A stretch of 15,646 bases of DNA, taken from NCBI GenBank assembly GCA_024710825.1, contig JANJUA010000441.1, forward strand, positions 1-15,646, written 5' to 3'. The notes beneath the pieces are model-generated. The model had not been told where the DNA came from. It ran no database searches and saw only the letters and a program-made list of their open reading frames with translations. The translations under genes were made by a program, and so were the position numbers. Origin of the DNA: Solirubrobacteraceae bacterium (GTDB taxonomy: Bacteria; Actinomycetota; Thermoleophilia; Solirubrobacterales; Solirubrobacteraceae). Each line of letters begins with the position of its first letter. Within the stretch, counting starts at the first letter, position 1. Below, one piece after another: positions 7,292-15,646 of the stretch.

Positions 7292-8065
7292 ATGATCGTC
7301 CGGAAGTCCCCGGAGGAGATCGAGAAGATGGCGGCCGCCGGAGAGATCCACCGGCGGACGATGAAGCTGCTGGAGGGCAAGGTCCGTCCCGGCGTCACGA
7401 CCAAGCAGCTCGACGAGGCCGCCGAGCGGTTCATCCGCTCCCAGGGCGCCGTGCCCAGCTTCAAGGGCTACAACGGCTTTCCCGGCTCGATCTGCGCCTC
7501 CCCGAACTCGATGGTCGTCCACGGCATCCCGGGGCCGTACGCGCTCGAGAAGGGCGACATCATCTCGCTCGACATCGGCGTCACCTACGACGGCTGGGTC
7601 GCCGACGGCGCCCGCACGTTCGCGGTCGGCCCGATCTCGGCCGTGGCGCGCAAGCTGCTCGACGTGACGGAGCGCTCGCTGCACGACGGCGTCGCGCAGG
7701 CGCGGGCCGGCAACCGCCTCGGCGACGTATCCCATGCGATCCAGGCCACCGTCGAGGCCGAGGGCCTGTCGGTGGTCCGCTCGCTCGTCGGGCACGGCAT
7801 CGGGCGCGACATGCACGAGGACCCGCAGATCCCGAACTTCGGCGATCCGGGCCGCGGCCCTCTGCTCGAGGAGGGCATGGTCCTGGCGATAGAGCCGATG
7901 ACCACGGCCGGCCGCCACGCCGTCCGCATGGGCTCCGACGGCTGGGCGATCTACTCCCAGGACGGCTCGCTGGCCGCCCACTTCGAGTTCACCGTCGCCG
8001 TCACCGCGGCCGGGCCGCGGATCCTCACGCCGTGGCACCTCGACAAGGAGCAGGCGGCGGCGTAG
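7292..8065 (+). CDS. map: Methionine aminopeptidase, type I
   Basis: Removes the initiator methionine from nascent proteins with small second residues, acting at the ribosome. It has 257 residues and is the short type Ia form without an N-terminal zinc-finger extension. The five metal ligands are visible as D94 (LDIGV), D105 (ADGART), H168 (GHGIG), E201 (AIEPM) and E232 (HFEFTV). H77 (VVHGIP) and H175 are the substrate-binding histidines. The ATG at 7292 overlaps the TGA of the 2-codon frame ATGGTCTGA that itself overlaps the adk stop, so the whole junction is TGATGGTCTGATG. Downstream, infA is missing and a 114-nt gap precedes rpmJ. Confidence 0.97.
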   Translation: MIVRKSPEEIEKMAAAGEIHRRTMKLLEGKVRPGVTTKQLDEAAERFIRSQGAVPSFKGYNGFPGSICASPNSMVVHGIPGPYALEKGDIISLDIGVTYDGWVADGARTFAVGPISAVARKLLDVTERSLHDGVAQARAGNRLGDVSHAIQATVEAEGLSVVRSLVGHGIGRDMHEDPQIPNFGDPGRGPLLEEGMVLAIEPMTTAGRHAVRMGSDGWAIYSQDGSLAAHFEFTVAVTAAGPRILTPWHLDKEQAAA

Positions 8066-8179
8066 CAGACGCGCTGGACGTCAACCCGCCCGGCCGACGA
8101 CCTTTGCTATCTTCAACGGTCGCGCCTTTCGCCGGCCCCTGCCTGCGAGATGCCTCTTCCTGACCTCACGAAAGGGACT
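8066..8179 (+). promoter_or_regulatory. Non-coding gap between map and rpmJ with a possible promoter
   Basis: These 114 nt carry no recognisable gene; infA, expected here in many bacteria, would need over 210 nt. A relatively AT-rich patch at 8103-8117 includes TATCTT (8108-8113), which matches the -10 pattern TAnnnT. No good -35 lies 16-19 nt upstream; the nearest TTGACA-like hexamer, TGGACG at 8075-8080, is 27 nt away. A 5-bp inverted repeat, CGACC (8098-8102) / GGTCG (8118-8122), brackets the patch. An in-frame ATG at 8150 would extend L36 by ten residues unlike the family, so the gap is taken as untranslated. A secondary promoter for the alpha operon is inferred weakly. Confidence 0.3.
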
Positions 8180-8293
8180 ATGAAGGTTCGACCGTCGGTC
8201 AAGCCGATGTGCGAGAAGTGCAAGATCGTCCGCCGCCATCGCGCGGTGCTCGTGATCTGCTCCAACCCGCGCCACAAGCAGCGGCAGGGCTGA
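8180..8293 (+). CDS. rpmJ: 50S ribosomal protein L36, zinc-binding form
   Basis: L36 is the smallest 50S protein, here 37 residues and of standard length. It starts [20 protein letters not shown] and ends NPRHKQRQG. The zinc ligands are C11-x2-C14-x12-C27-x4-H32, so this is the C+ form. The ATG at 8180 is preceded by GAAAGGGA (8170-8177) as ribosome-binding site. It sits directly before rpsM (3 nt), the usual start of the alpha-operon part of the cluster. An upstream in-frame ATG (8150) is not supported by the family. Confidence 0.97.
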   Translation: MKVRPSVKPMCEKCKIVRRHRAVLVICSNPRHKQRQG

Positions 8294-8296
8294 CGC

Positions 8297-8680
8297 ATGG
8301 CTCGCATCGCAGGCATCAACATCCCGCTGAACAAGCGCGTCGAGATCGGTCTCACGTACATCTACGGCATCGGCCGCTCGACCTCCAACGAGCTTCTCTC
8401 CTCCGTGGGCGTGTCGCCCGACACCTACGTGCGCGACCTCACCGAGGACGAGGTGAGCAAGCTCCGCGACGCGATCGATCGCAACCTCACCGTCGAGGGC
8501 GATCTCCGGCGCGAGCGCTCCCAGGACGTCAAGCGCCTCATGGAGATCGGCTGCTACCGCGGCCTGCGCCATCGGCGCGGCCTGCCCGTGCGCGGCCAGA
8601 ACACGAAGACCAACGCCCGCACGCGGAAGGGGCCGAAGCGCATGTCCGTGGCCGGCAAGAAGAAGGCGGGGAAGAAGTAA
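8297..8680 (+). CDS. rpsM: 30S ribosomal protein S13
   Basis: S13 of 127 residues, in the head of the 30S subunit, contacting L5 across the subunit interface and the P-site tRNA through its C-terminal tail. Signatures are [26 protein letters not shown] (1-26), the helix-two-turns-helix fold and [26 protein letters not shown] (about 88-113), ending in a lysine-rich tail. The ATG follows the rpmJ stop by 3 nt. Its TAA is immediately followed by the rpsK GTG. Confidence 0.98.
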   Translation: MARIAGINIPLNKRVEIGLTYIYGIGRSTSNELLSSVGVSPDTYVRDLTEDEVSKLRDAIDRNLTVEGDLRRERSQDVKRLMEIGCYRGLRHRRGLPVRGQNTKTNARTRKGPKRMSVAGKKKAGKK

Positions 8681-9076
8681 GTGCCCGCACCCAAGCGCCC
8701 GACGCGTGGCCGCCGCAAGCCGAGGAAGAACATCCCGATCGGCCAGGCGCACATCAAGACGTCGTTCAACAACACCATCGTCTCGCTGACCGACCGCGAA
8801 GGCAACGTCATCGCCTGGGAGTCGGCGGGAGGAGCGGGCTTCAAGGGCTCGCGCAAGTCCACGCCGTTCGCCGCGCAGGTCACCGCCGACGCCGCCGCCC
8901 GCAAGGGCATGGAGCAGGGGCTCCAGAAGGTGGAGGTGTTCGTCAAGGGTCCGGGCTCCGGGCGCGAGACGGCGATCCGTTCGCTGCAGGCCGCCGGCCT
9001 CGAGGTCACCGGCGTCCGCGACGTCACCCCGCAAGCCCACAACGGCTGCCGCCCCCGCAAGCGGCGCCGCGTGTAG
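8681..9076 (+). CDS. rpsK: 30S ribosomal protein S11
   Basis: S11 of 131 residues, on the 30S platform near the Shine-Dalgarno helix path. Family motifs are [18 protein letters not shown] (21-38), [17 protein letters not shown] (about 50-66), [21 protein letters not shown] and the end [16 protein letters not shown]. The start is a GTG directly after the rpsM TAA, with GGGGAAG just upstream inside rpsM as ribosome-binding site. The short basic N-terminus ([16 protein letters not shown]) is typical of Gram-positive S11. A 7-nt gap precedes rpsD. Confidence 0.98.
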   Translation: MPAPKRPTRGRRKPRKNIPIGQAHIKTSFNNTIVSLTDREGNVIAWESAGGAGFKGSRKSTPFAAQVTADAAARKGMEQGLQKVEVFVKGPGSGRETAIRSLQAAGLEVTGVRDVTPQAHNGCRPRKRRRV

Positions 9077-9083
9077 GAGAACC

Positions 9084-9704
9084 ATGGCCCGAGACACCTC
9101 GCCGCAGTGCAAGCAGTGCCGCCGGGAAGGGCAGAAGCTCTTCCTCAAGGGGGAGCGCTGCCTGACCGACAAGTGCGGCGTCGAGCGCCGCTCGTACCCG
9201 CCGGGCGACCACGGCCGCGGCCGCCAGAAGCAGTCGGAGTACCGCCTCCAGCTCCGCGAGAAGCAGAAGGCCAAGCGCTACTACGGCATCCTCGAGAAGC
9301 AGTTCGCCAACTACTACGACAAGGCGAGCCGGCAGCAGGGGATCACCGGCGAGAACCTCCTGACCCTTCTCGAGCTGCGGCTCGACAACGTGCTCGTCCG
9401 CCTCGGCTTCGCCGCGTCGCGCCGCCAGGCGCGGCAGATGGTCCGCCACGGTCACTGGACCGTGAACGGCCGCCGCGTGGACATCCCGAGCTACCAGGTC
9501 CGCGAGGGCGAGGTCATCGCGATCAAGGCCGGCTCCACCGCCGAGGCCGCGATCCGCGACGCCACCGAGCTGACCGGCCAGGTGCCGGCGTGGCTTCAGG
9601 CCGATCACGACGCGCTGACGGCCAAGGTCCTGCGCAAGCCGGAGCGACGCGAGGTCGCGGCGCCGGTGCAGGAGCAGCTCATCGTCGAGCTGTACTCGAA
9701 GTAG
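9084..9704 (+). CDS. rpsD: 30S ribosomal protein S4, zinc-binding form
   Basis: S4 of 206 residues, an assembly initiator that nucleates the 5' domain of 16S rRNA and affects decoding accuracy. The N-terminal zinc site C9-x2-C12-x13-C26-x4-C31 matches the four-cysteine arrangement known in Thermus S4. The S4 RNA-binding domain is at about 95-155, with [20 protein letters not shown] (97-116) and [21 protein letters not shown]. The ATG at 9084 has AGGAG (9075-9079) overlapping the rpsK stop. The order rpsM-rpsK-rpsD-rpoA-rplQ is conserved. In E. coli S4 regulates this operon, but no equivalent pseudoknot is evident here. Confidence 0.97.
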   Translation: MARDTSPQCKQCRREGQKLFLKGERCLTDKCGVERRSYPPGDHGRGRQKQSEYRLQLREKQKAKRYYGILEKQFANYYDKASRQQGITGENLLTLLELRLDNVLVRLGFAASRRQARQMVRHGHWTVNGRRVDIPSYQVREGEVIAIKAGSTAEAAIRDATELTGQVPAWLQADHDALTAKVLRKPERREVAAPVQEQLIVELYSK

Positions 9705-9780
9705 CCCACCCCGCTTACGAGAGCGGCGCGGTGAGGTGCGCCCCAGCGCCGCCATGAGAGAACGACAAGTCAGGACCCTG
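9705..9780 (+). promoter_or_regulatory. rpoA leader with GC-rich inverted repeats
   Basis: The 76-nt rpsD-rpoA gap holds a 7-bp inverted repeat, GCGGCGC (9723-9729) with GCGCCGC (9746-9752), and an alternative inner pairing GGCGC (9725-9729) with GCGCC (9738-9742). No T-run follows, so it is not an intrinsic terminator. The structure covers the two upstream in-frame starts (GTG 9736, ATG 9754) but leaves AGGA (9772-9775) and ATG 9781 exposed, which favours the 9781 start. A regulatory role is a guess. Confidence 0.3.
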
Positions 9781-10773
9781 ATGCTCGACTTCCAAGTCCC
9801 CCGGATCACCAGCGAATCGGTCGACGACAACCGCGGCAGCTTCGCGATCGAGCCGCTCGATCGCGGCTTCGGCTACACGTTCGGCAACTCGCTGCGCCGC
9901 GTGCTGCTCAGCTCGCTCAGCGGCGCCGCGGTGACGAGCGTGCGGATCGAGGGCGTCGCGCACGAGTTCTCGACGATCCAAGGCGTCAAGGAGGACGTGA
10001 CGGACATCGTGCTCAACCTCAAGGGCGTGGTGTGCAAGATGCACTCGGACGCCACCGAGGTCGAGGCGCCGCTCGTCGTCACGGGGCCGGGCGACATCAC
10101 CGCGAAGGACATCGACCTGCCGGCGGGCGTCGAGATCCTCAACCCCGACGTCCACATCGCCACGCTCGAGAAGAAGACGAAGCTCGAGCTGTACCTCACG
10201 ATCGGGCGCGGGCGCGGCTACCGCCCGGCGGAGGAGAACAAGACGGCCGACCAGCCGATCGGCGTGATCCCGATCGACTCGATCTTCTCGCCGGTGCGCC
10301 GCGTGGCGTACGCGGTCGAGCAGGCGCGCGTCGGGCAGCGCACGGACTTCGACAAGCTGACGCTCGACATCGAGACCGACGGCTCGATCGACCCGGGAGC
10401 CGCGCTGCGCGAGGCGGCCGAGCTGCTCATCTCGCAGCTGGCGATCTTCACCGACGCCGACCGCGTCGAGGAGCTGCGCGCCGGTCCGGCCGGCCAGCTC
10501 GAGGGCGCTCTCGGCGTCCCGACCGGCGGCAACGGCGCGGGCGGCGGCGCCGCGGCGGCGTCCGGCGGCCCGATGCACGACATCCTCATCGAGGAGCTCG
10601 AGCTCGGCGTGCGGTCGTACAACTGCCTGAAGCGGGCGGGCATCCAGACGGTGGGCGACCTGGTCTCGAAGTCGGAGGGCGAGCTGAACGCCATCCCGAA
10701 CTTCGGCAAGAAGTCGATCGACGAGGTCATCGAGACGCTGGAGGCCCGGGGACTGGGCCTCCGCGAGGACTAG
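9781..10773 (+). CDS. rpoA: DNA-directed RNA polymerase alpha subunit
   Basis: Alpha dimerises to seed assembly of core RNA polymerase and contacts activators and UP elements through its C-terminal domain. It has 330 residues from ATG 9781. The dimerisation segment [18 protein letters not shown] lies at 29-46, and the rest of the N-terminal domain runs to about 235. A glycine/alanine-rich linker (249-264) precedes the C-terminal helix-hairpin-helix domain (272-330), where R278, N281 and C282 in VRSYNCLK correspond to the DNA-contacting R265, N268 and C269 of E. coli. In-frame starts at GTG 9736 and ATG 9754 would add 15 or 9 residues; ATG 9781 has AGGA at 5-nt spacing and gives the family's usual short N-terminus. 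rplQ follows after 14 nt. Confidence 0.97.
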   Translation: MLDFQVPRITSESVDDNRGSFAIEPLDRGFGYTFGNSLRRVLLSSLSGAAVTSVRIEGVAHEFSTIQGVKEDVTDIVLNLKGVVCKMHSDATEVEAPLVVTGPGDITAKDIDLPAGVEILNPDVHIATLEKKTKLELYLTIGRGRGYRPAEENKTADQPIGVIPIDSIFSPVRRVAYAVEQARVGQRTDFDKLTLDIETDGSIDPGAALREAAELLISQLAIFTDADRVEELRAGPAGQLEGALGVPTGGNGAGGGAAAASGGPMHDILIEELELGVRSYNCLKRAGIQTVGDLVSKSEGELNAIPNFGKKSIDEVIETLEARGLGLRED

Positions 10774-10787
10774 GATCGGAAAGCACG

Positions 10788-11141
10788 ATGCGCCACCAGA
10801 AGACCCGCCACAAGCTCAGTCGCGACACCGCCCATCGCAAGGCGCTGCTGCGCAACCTCTGCAAGGAGGTCATCGAGCACGAGCGCATCAAGACCACCGA
10901 GGCGAAGGCGAAGGCCGTCAAGCCGGAGGTCGAGAAGCTCATCACGCTCGCCAAGCGCGGCGACCTGCACGCGCGCCGTCAGGCGCTGAGCCACCTCGGA
11001 CAGGACAAGTTCGCGGTCTACAAGCTGTTCGAGGAGGTCGCTCCGCGCTACAGCGAGCGGCCGGGCGGCTACACCCGCATCCTCAAGCTCGGCGCGCGCT
11101 CCGGCGACGCGACCGAGATGGTCTACCTCGAGCTGGTCTAG
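10788..11141 (+). CDS. rplQ: 50S ribosomal protein L17
   Basis: L17 of 117 residues, located near the exit tunnel opening. The start [20 protein letters not shown] (1-20), then [23 protein letters not shown], and the C-terminal [25 protein letters not shown] are family signatures. The ATG at 10788 has CGGAAAG (10777-10783) as a plausible ribosome-binding site. It ends the classic alpha operon. There is no terminator after it: the next gene begins within about 8 nt, so transcription probably continues into the DUF1707 gene and truA. Confidence 0.98.
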   Translation: MRHQKTRHKLSRDTAHRKALLRNLCKEVIEHERIKTTEAKAKAVKPEVEKLITLAKRGDLHARRQALSHLGQDKFAVYKLFEEVAPRYSERPGGYTRILKLGARSGDATEMVYLELV

Positions 11142-11148
11142 CCCTGTG

Positions 11149-11580
11149 ATGGTGGCGCGCGTGGGACATCCGATCGGGATGGGCTCGCCTGCGCTCGCCT
11201 CCGAGCGCGACCGCGACGCGGCGCTGCGGCTGCTCCACGGCGCCTACGCGGAGGGGCGTCTGGAGCTCGACGACCTCGAGGCTCGCTGCGCCCGCGCGCA
11301 GGCCGCCCGTACGCAGACGGACCTCGCGGTGGCGCTGCGGGGGGTGCCGCGGCGGCGGCTCCAGCGCTTCGGCGCCGCCGTCGACCGCTTCGACCGCACG
11401 GCGCTGAAGGCCCACGGCGCGAGCGTCGTGGTGCTCAACGGCTCGCTCATCGGCGTCTGGGAGCTGACCGGCGGCGGCCCGTTCTGGCCGGCGCTCGCGC
11501 TCGTGCCGACCGGCGCGCTGCTGGCCTGGCACGGCGCCTCCTCGTGGCTCGTTCGCCGCTTCGTGCGGCGCGGCCGCTGA
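11149..11580 (+). CDS. DUF1707 and 2TM domain membrane protein of unknown function
   Basis: A protein of 143 residues. About residues 16-67 (SERDRDAALRLLHGAYAEGR..., ending LRGVP) match the DUF1707 pattern, a SHOCT-like helical module common in actinobacteria. The C-terminal part, about 88-135, contains two hydrophobic helices around ELTGGGPFWP and resembles the 2TM domain often joined to DUF1707, so a small inner-membrane protein with a cytosolic N-terminus is likely. The function is unknown. Starts are ambiguous: GTG 11146, ATG 11149 or ATG 11179 all lack a convincing ribosome-binding site, and the last would trim ten residues before the domain. It follows rplQ by 7 nt and precedes truA by 27 nt, so co-transcription with the alpha operon is probable. 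Confidence 0.8.
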   Translation: MVARVGHPIGMGSPALASERDRDAALRLLHGAYAEGRLELDDLEARCARAQAARTQTDLAVALRGVPRRRLQRFGAAVDRFDRTALKAHGASVVVLNGSLIGVWELTGGGPFWPALALVPTGALLAWHGASSWLVRRFVRRGR

Positions 11581-11607
11581 ATCGCCCGGCCCGCAGCCGG
11601 CGCCACC

Positions 11608-12351
11608 ATGCCGCCCGTGCCGATCACCCGCCTGACGATCGCCTACGACGGCGCGCCGTTCGTCGGCTGGGCCAAGCAGCCCGGCCAGCGCACCGTGCAG
11701 GACGAGCTCGAGCGGGCCCTGGCGACCGTGCTGCGCCGCGAGGAGGTGGCGCTGACCGTCGCGGGCCGCACCGACCGCGGGGTGCACGCCTGGGGGCAGG
11801 TCGCCTCCTACCAGGGCGATCCTCCGGAGCGCCTCGCCGGCGTCAACGCGCTGCTGGCGCCGGAGATCGCGGTCCTCGCCGCCGATCCGGCGCCGCCCGG
11901 GTTCGACGCCCGCCGCCAGGCCCGCTCGCGCACGTACTGCTACCGCGTCCTCGCCCGCCGCGTCCGCGACCCGTTCGAGCGCGGCCGCGCGCTGCACTGG
12001 CCGTACGCGGTGGACACCGACGCCTTGGACGGCTGCGCCCGCGCGCTGCACGGCGAGCACGACTTCACCGCCTTCACGCCGACCGACACCTACCACGTGC
12101 GCTTCCGGCGGATCGTCTCCGCCGCGCAGTGGCGCCGCGACGGCGACCTGCTGTGCTTCTGGATCACCGCCGACGCCTTCCTGCGCCAGATGATCCGCGC
12201 GCTCGTGGGCACGATGCTCGAGGTCGCCGGGGGCCGGCGCACCGTCGAGGACTTCGCCGCGCTGCTGGAGGGCGGCCATCGGCGCGACGGGGGACAGACC
12301 GCCCCACCGCACGGCCTCTACCTCGCGGGCGTGTCCTACGACGACAACTAG
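11608..12351 (+). CDS. truA: tRNA pseudouridine(38-40) synthase TruA
   Basis: TruA converts uridines 38-40 of the tRNA anticodon stem-loop to pseudouridine. It has 247 residues, a normal length. The start MPPVPITRLTIAYDGAPFVGW, the GQRTVQDELERAL segment and the catalytic motif AGRTDRGVHA (52-61, nucleophile D56) are clear. The second half carries RSRTYCYRVL, HGEHDFTAF and the C-terminal DAFLRQMIRALVGTMLEVAGGRR. The ATG at 11608 lacks a strong ribosome-binding site, and no better start is visible. truA directly downstream of the alpha operon is common in Gram-positive bacteria. Its TAG stop lies inside the possible -10 element of surE. Confidence 0.96.
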   Translation: MPPVPITRLTIAYDGAPFVGWAKQPGQRTVQDELERALATVLRREEVALTVAGRTDRGVHAWGQVASYQGDPPERLAGVNALLAPEIAVLAADPAPPGFDARRQARSRTYCYRVLARRVRDPFERGRALHWPYAVDTDALDGCARALHGEHDFTAFTPTDTYHVRFRRIVSAAQWRRDGDLLCFWITADAFLRQMIRALVGTMLEVAGGRRTVEDFAALLEGGHRRDGGQTAPPHGLYLAGVSYDDN

Positions 12352-12354
12352 ACT
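12349..12354 (+). promoter_or_regulatory. Possible leaderless -10 element (TAGACT) for surE
   Basis: TAGACT fits the actinobacterial TAnnnT -10 pattern and ends 7 nt before the surE ATG (12362). That spacing would start transcription at or next to the A of ATG, giving a leaderless mRNA. The first three bases are the truA stop codon. surE has no clear Shine-Dalgarno, which agrees with leaderless initiation. No -35 is recognisable. Confidence 0.35.
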
Positions 12355-12361
12355 GGCGGCA

Positions 12362-15189
<2,828 letters not shown>

Positions 15190-15192
15190 CGG

Positions 15193-15600
15193 TCAGGCCG
15201 GCTGGAGCTCCGAGGTGCAGAACGCGCACCGGTGCGCCTCGCGCGGCACCTCGCTGAGGCACTCAGGGCACTGGCGGGTGGCCTCGTCGATCGGCGGCTC
15301 GGAGCGCATGCGCCGCATCAGCTCGTTGACCGGCACGACCACGAAGAAGAACACCGCCGTCGCGATCGTCAGGAAGGCGATCAGCGCGTTGAGGAACGAT
15401 CCGTACCGGAACACGGAGTCGTTGATCGTGAACGTCAGGTCGGAGAAGTCGGGCTTCCCGATGATCGCCGCGATGATCGGCGTGATGAGATCCTCGACCA
15501 TCGAGGTGACCAGCGCCCCGAAGGCGGCGCCGATGACGACGGCCACGGCGAGGTCCACGACGTTGCCTCGCAGCAGGAACTGGCGGAACTCTTTGAGCAT
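15193..15600 (-). CDS. mscL: Large-conductance mechanosensitive channel MscL with C-terminal zinc ribbon
   Basis: MscL is a homopentameric inner-membrane pore that opens under membrane tension to release solutes during hypo-osmotic shock. It has 135 residues. The amphipathic N-terminus MLKEFRQFLLRGNVVDLAVAV is diagnostic. TM1 spans about 14-46, the extracellular loop about 47-68 and TM2 about 69-94, followed by the basic NELMRRMR (92-99). The C-terminus differs from the usual helical bundle: residues 111-128 form C111-x2-C114-x10-C125-x2-C128, a likely zinc ribbon. It is the only minus-strand gene and converges on ligA. The ATG (15598-15600) has no clear Shine-Dalgarno but has a TAGCCT element 6 nt upstream. 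Confidence 0.96.
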   Translation of the reverse strand: MLKEFRQFLLRGNVVDLAVAVVIGAAFGALVTSMVEDLITPIIAAIIGKPDFSDLTFTINDSVFRYGSFLNALIAFLTIATAVFFFVVVPVNELMRRMRSEPPIDEATRQCPECLSEVPREAHRCAFCTSELQPA

Positions 15601-15638
15601 GGCGGGAGGCTACCCCCGGCTCAGCCGCTGAGAACCTG
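15601..15638 (-). promoter_or_regulatory. mscL promoter region: leaderless -10 and palindrome
   Basis: On the minus strand TAGCCT (15607-15612) ends 6 nt before the mscL ATG, the spacing expected for leaderless transcription in actinobacteria. A TTCTCA hexamer (15629-15634), 4 of 6 to TTGACA, lies 16 nt upstream as a possible -35. An almost perfect palindrome, CTCAGC-G-GCTGAG (15620-15632), sits between and overlaps the -35, like an operator. The palindrome could instead be the stem of a terminator for a gene outside the window. Confidence 0.4.
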
Positions 15639-15646
15639 CGGCGCGG

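Noticed and set aside
8150..8179. In-frame ATG extending L36 by ten residues
   Set aside because: L36 nearly always begins MKVRPSVK, and the ATG at 8180 has a ribosome-binding site. The added residues have no family support.
9736..9780. Longer rpoA starts at GTG 9736 or ATG 9754
   Set aside because: The extra residues are not typical of the family, and they lie in or beside a GC-rich stem. ATG 9781 has its own AGGA and gives the usual N-terminus. Not fully excluded.
11139..11160. Intrinsic terminator at the end of the alpha operon
   Set aside because: There is no space and no hairpin with T-run; the next gene starts within about 8 nt.

Overview
The window is a very GC-rich (roughly 70% by eye), densely packed plus-strand block of translation genes. 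It carries the end of the S10 operon, the complete spc operon and the complete alpha operon. These are followed by a short run of housekeeping genes and one convergent gene on the minus strand. The order rpsC(end)-rplP-rpmC-rpsQ / rplN-rplX-rplE-rpsN-rpsH-rplF-rplR-rpsE-rpmD-rplO-secY-adk-map / rpmJ-rpsM-rpsK-rpsD-rpoA-rplQ is the classic bacterial order. Base composition, frequent GTG/TTG starts, a DUF1707 + 2TM membrane protein and the following truA point to Actinomycetota. A deep lineage such as Thermoleophilia/Solirubrobacterales is my best guess, but it is an inference from overall impression and not from a search.

Layout: 1-4805 holds ribosomal proteins, mostly coupled by 1-8 nt overlaps (TGATG, GTGA). 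4798-8065 holds L15, the SecY translocon channel, adenylate kinase and methionine aminopeptidase. 8066-8179 is a 114-nt non-coding gap where many bacteria, including most actinobacteria, have infA. 8180-11141 holds L36, S13, S11, S4, RNA polymerase alpha and L17. 11146-15189 holds a small DUF1707 membrane protein, truA, surE and ligA. 15193-15600 (minus) is mscL with a C-terminal zinc-ribbon tail; it converges on ligA with only 3 nt between the two stops.

The genes work together in ribosome assembly, protein export (SecY) and N-terminal methionine removal (Map), with transcription supplied by RpoA. Zinc-binding (C+) forms of S14, L36 and S4 are all present. No RNA gene, mobile element, CRISPR array or clear intrinsic terminator is visible, and no stretch over 300 nt lacks a gene. 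I see no new multi-gene system here. The points worth a second look are local: a roughly 100-residue charged N-terminal extension on S17, two competing hairpins in front of rplR, the missing infA, an adenylate kinase LID zinc site lacking one ligand, leaderless-type promoter motifs at surE and mscL, and the MscL zinc ribbon.
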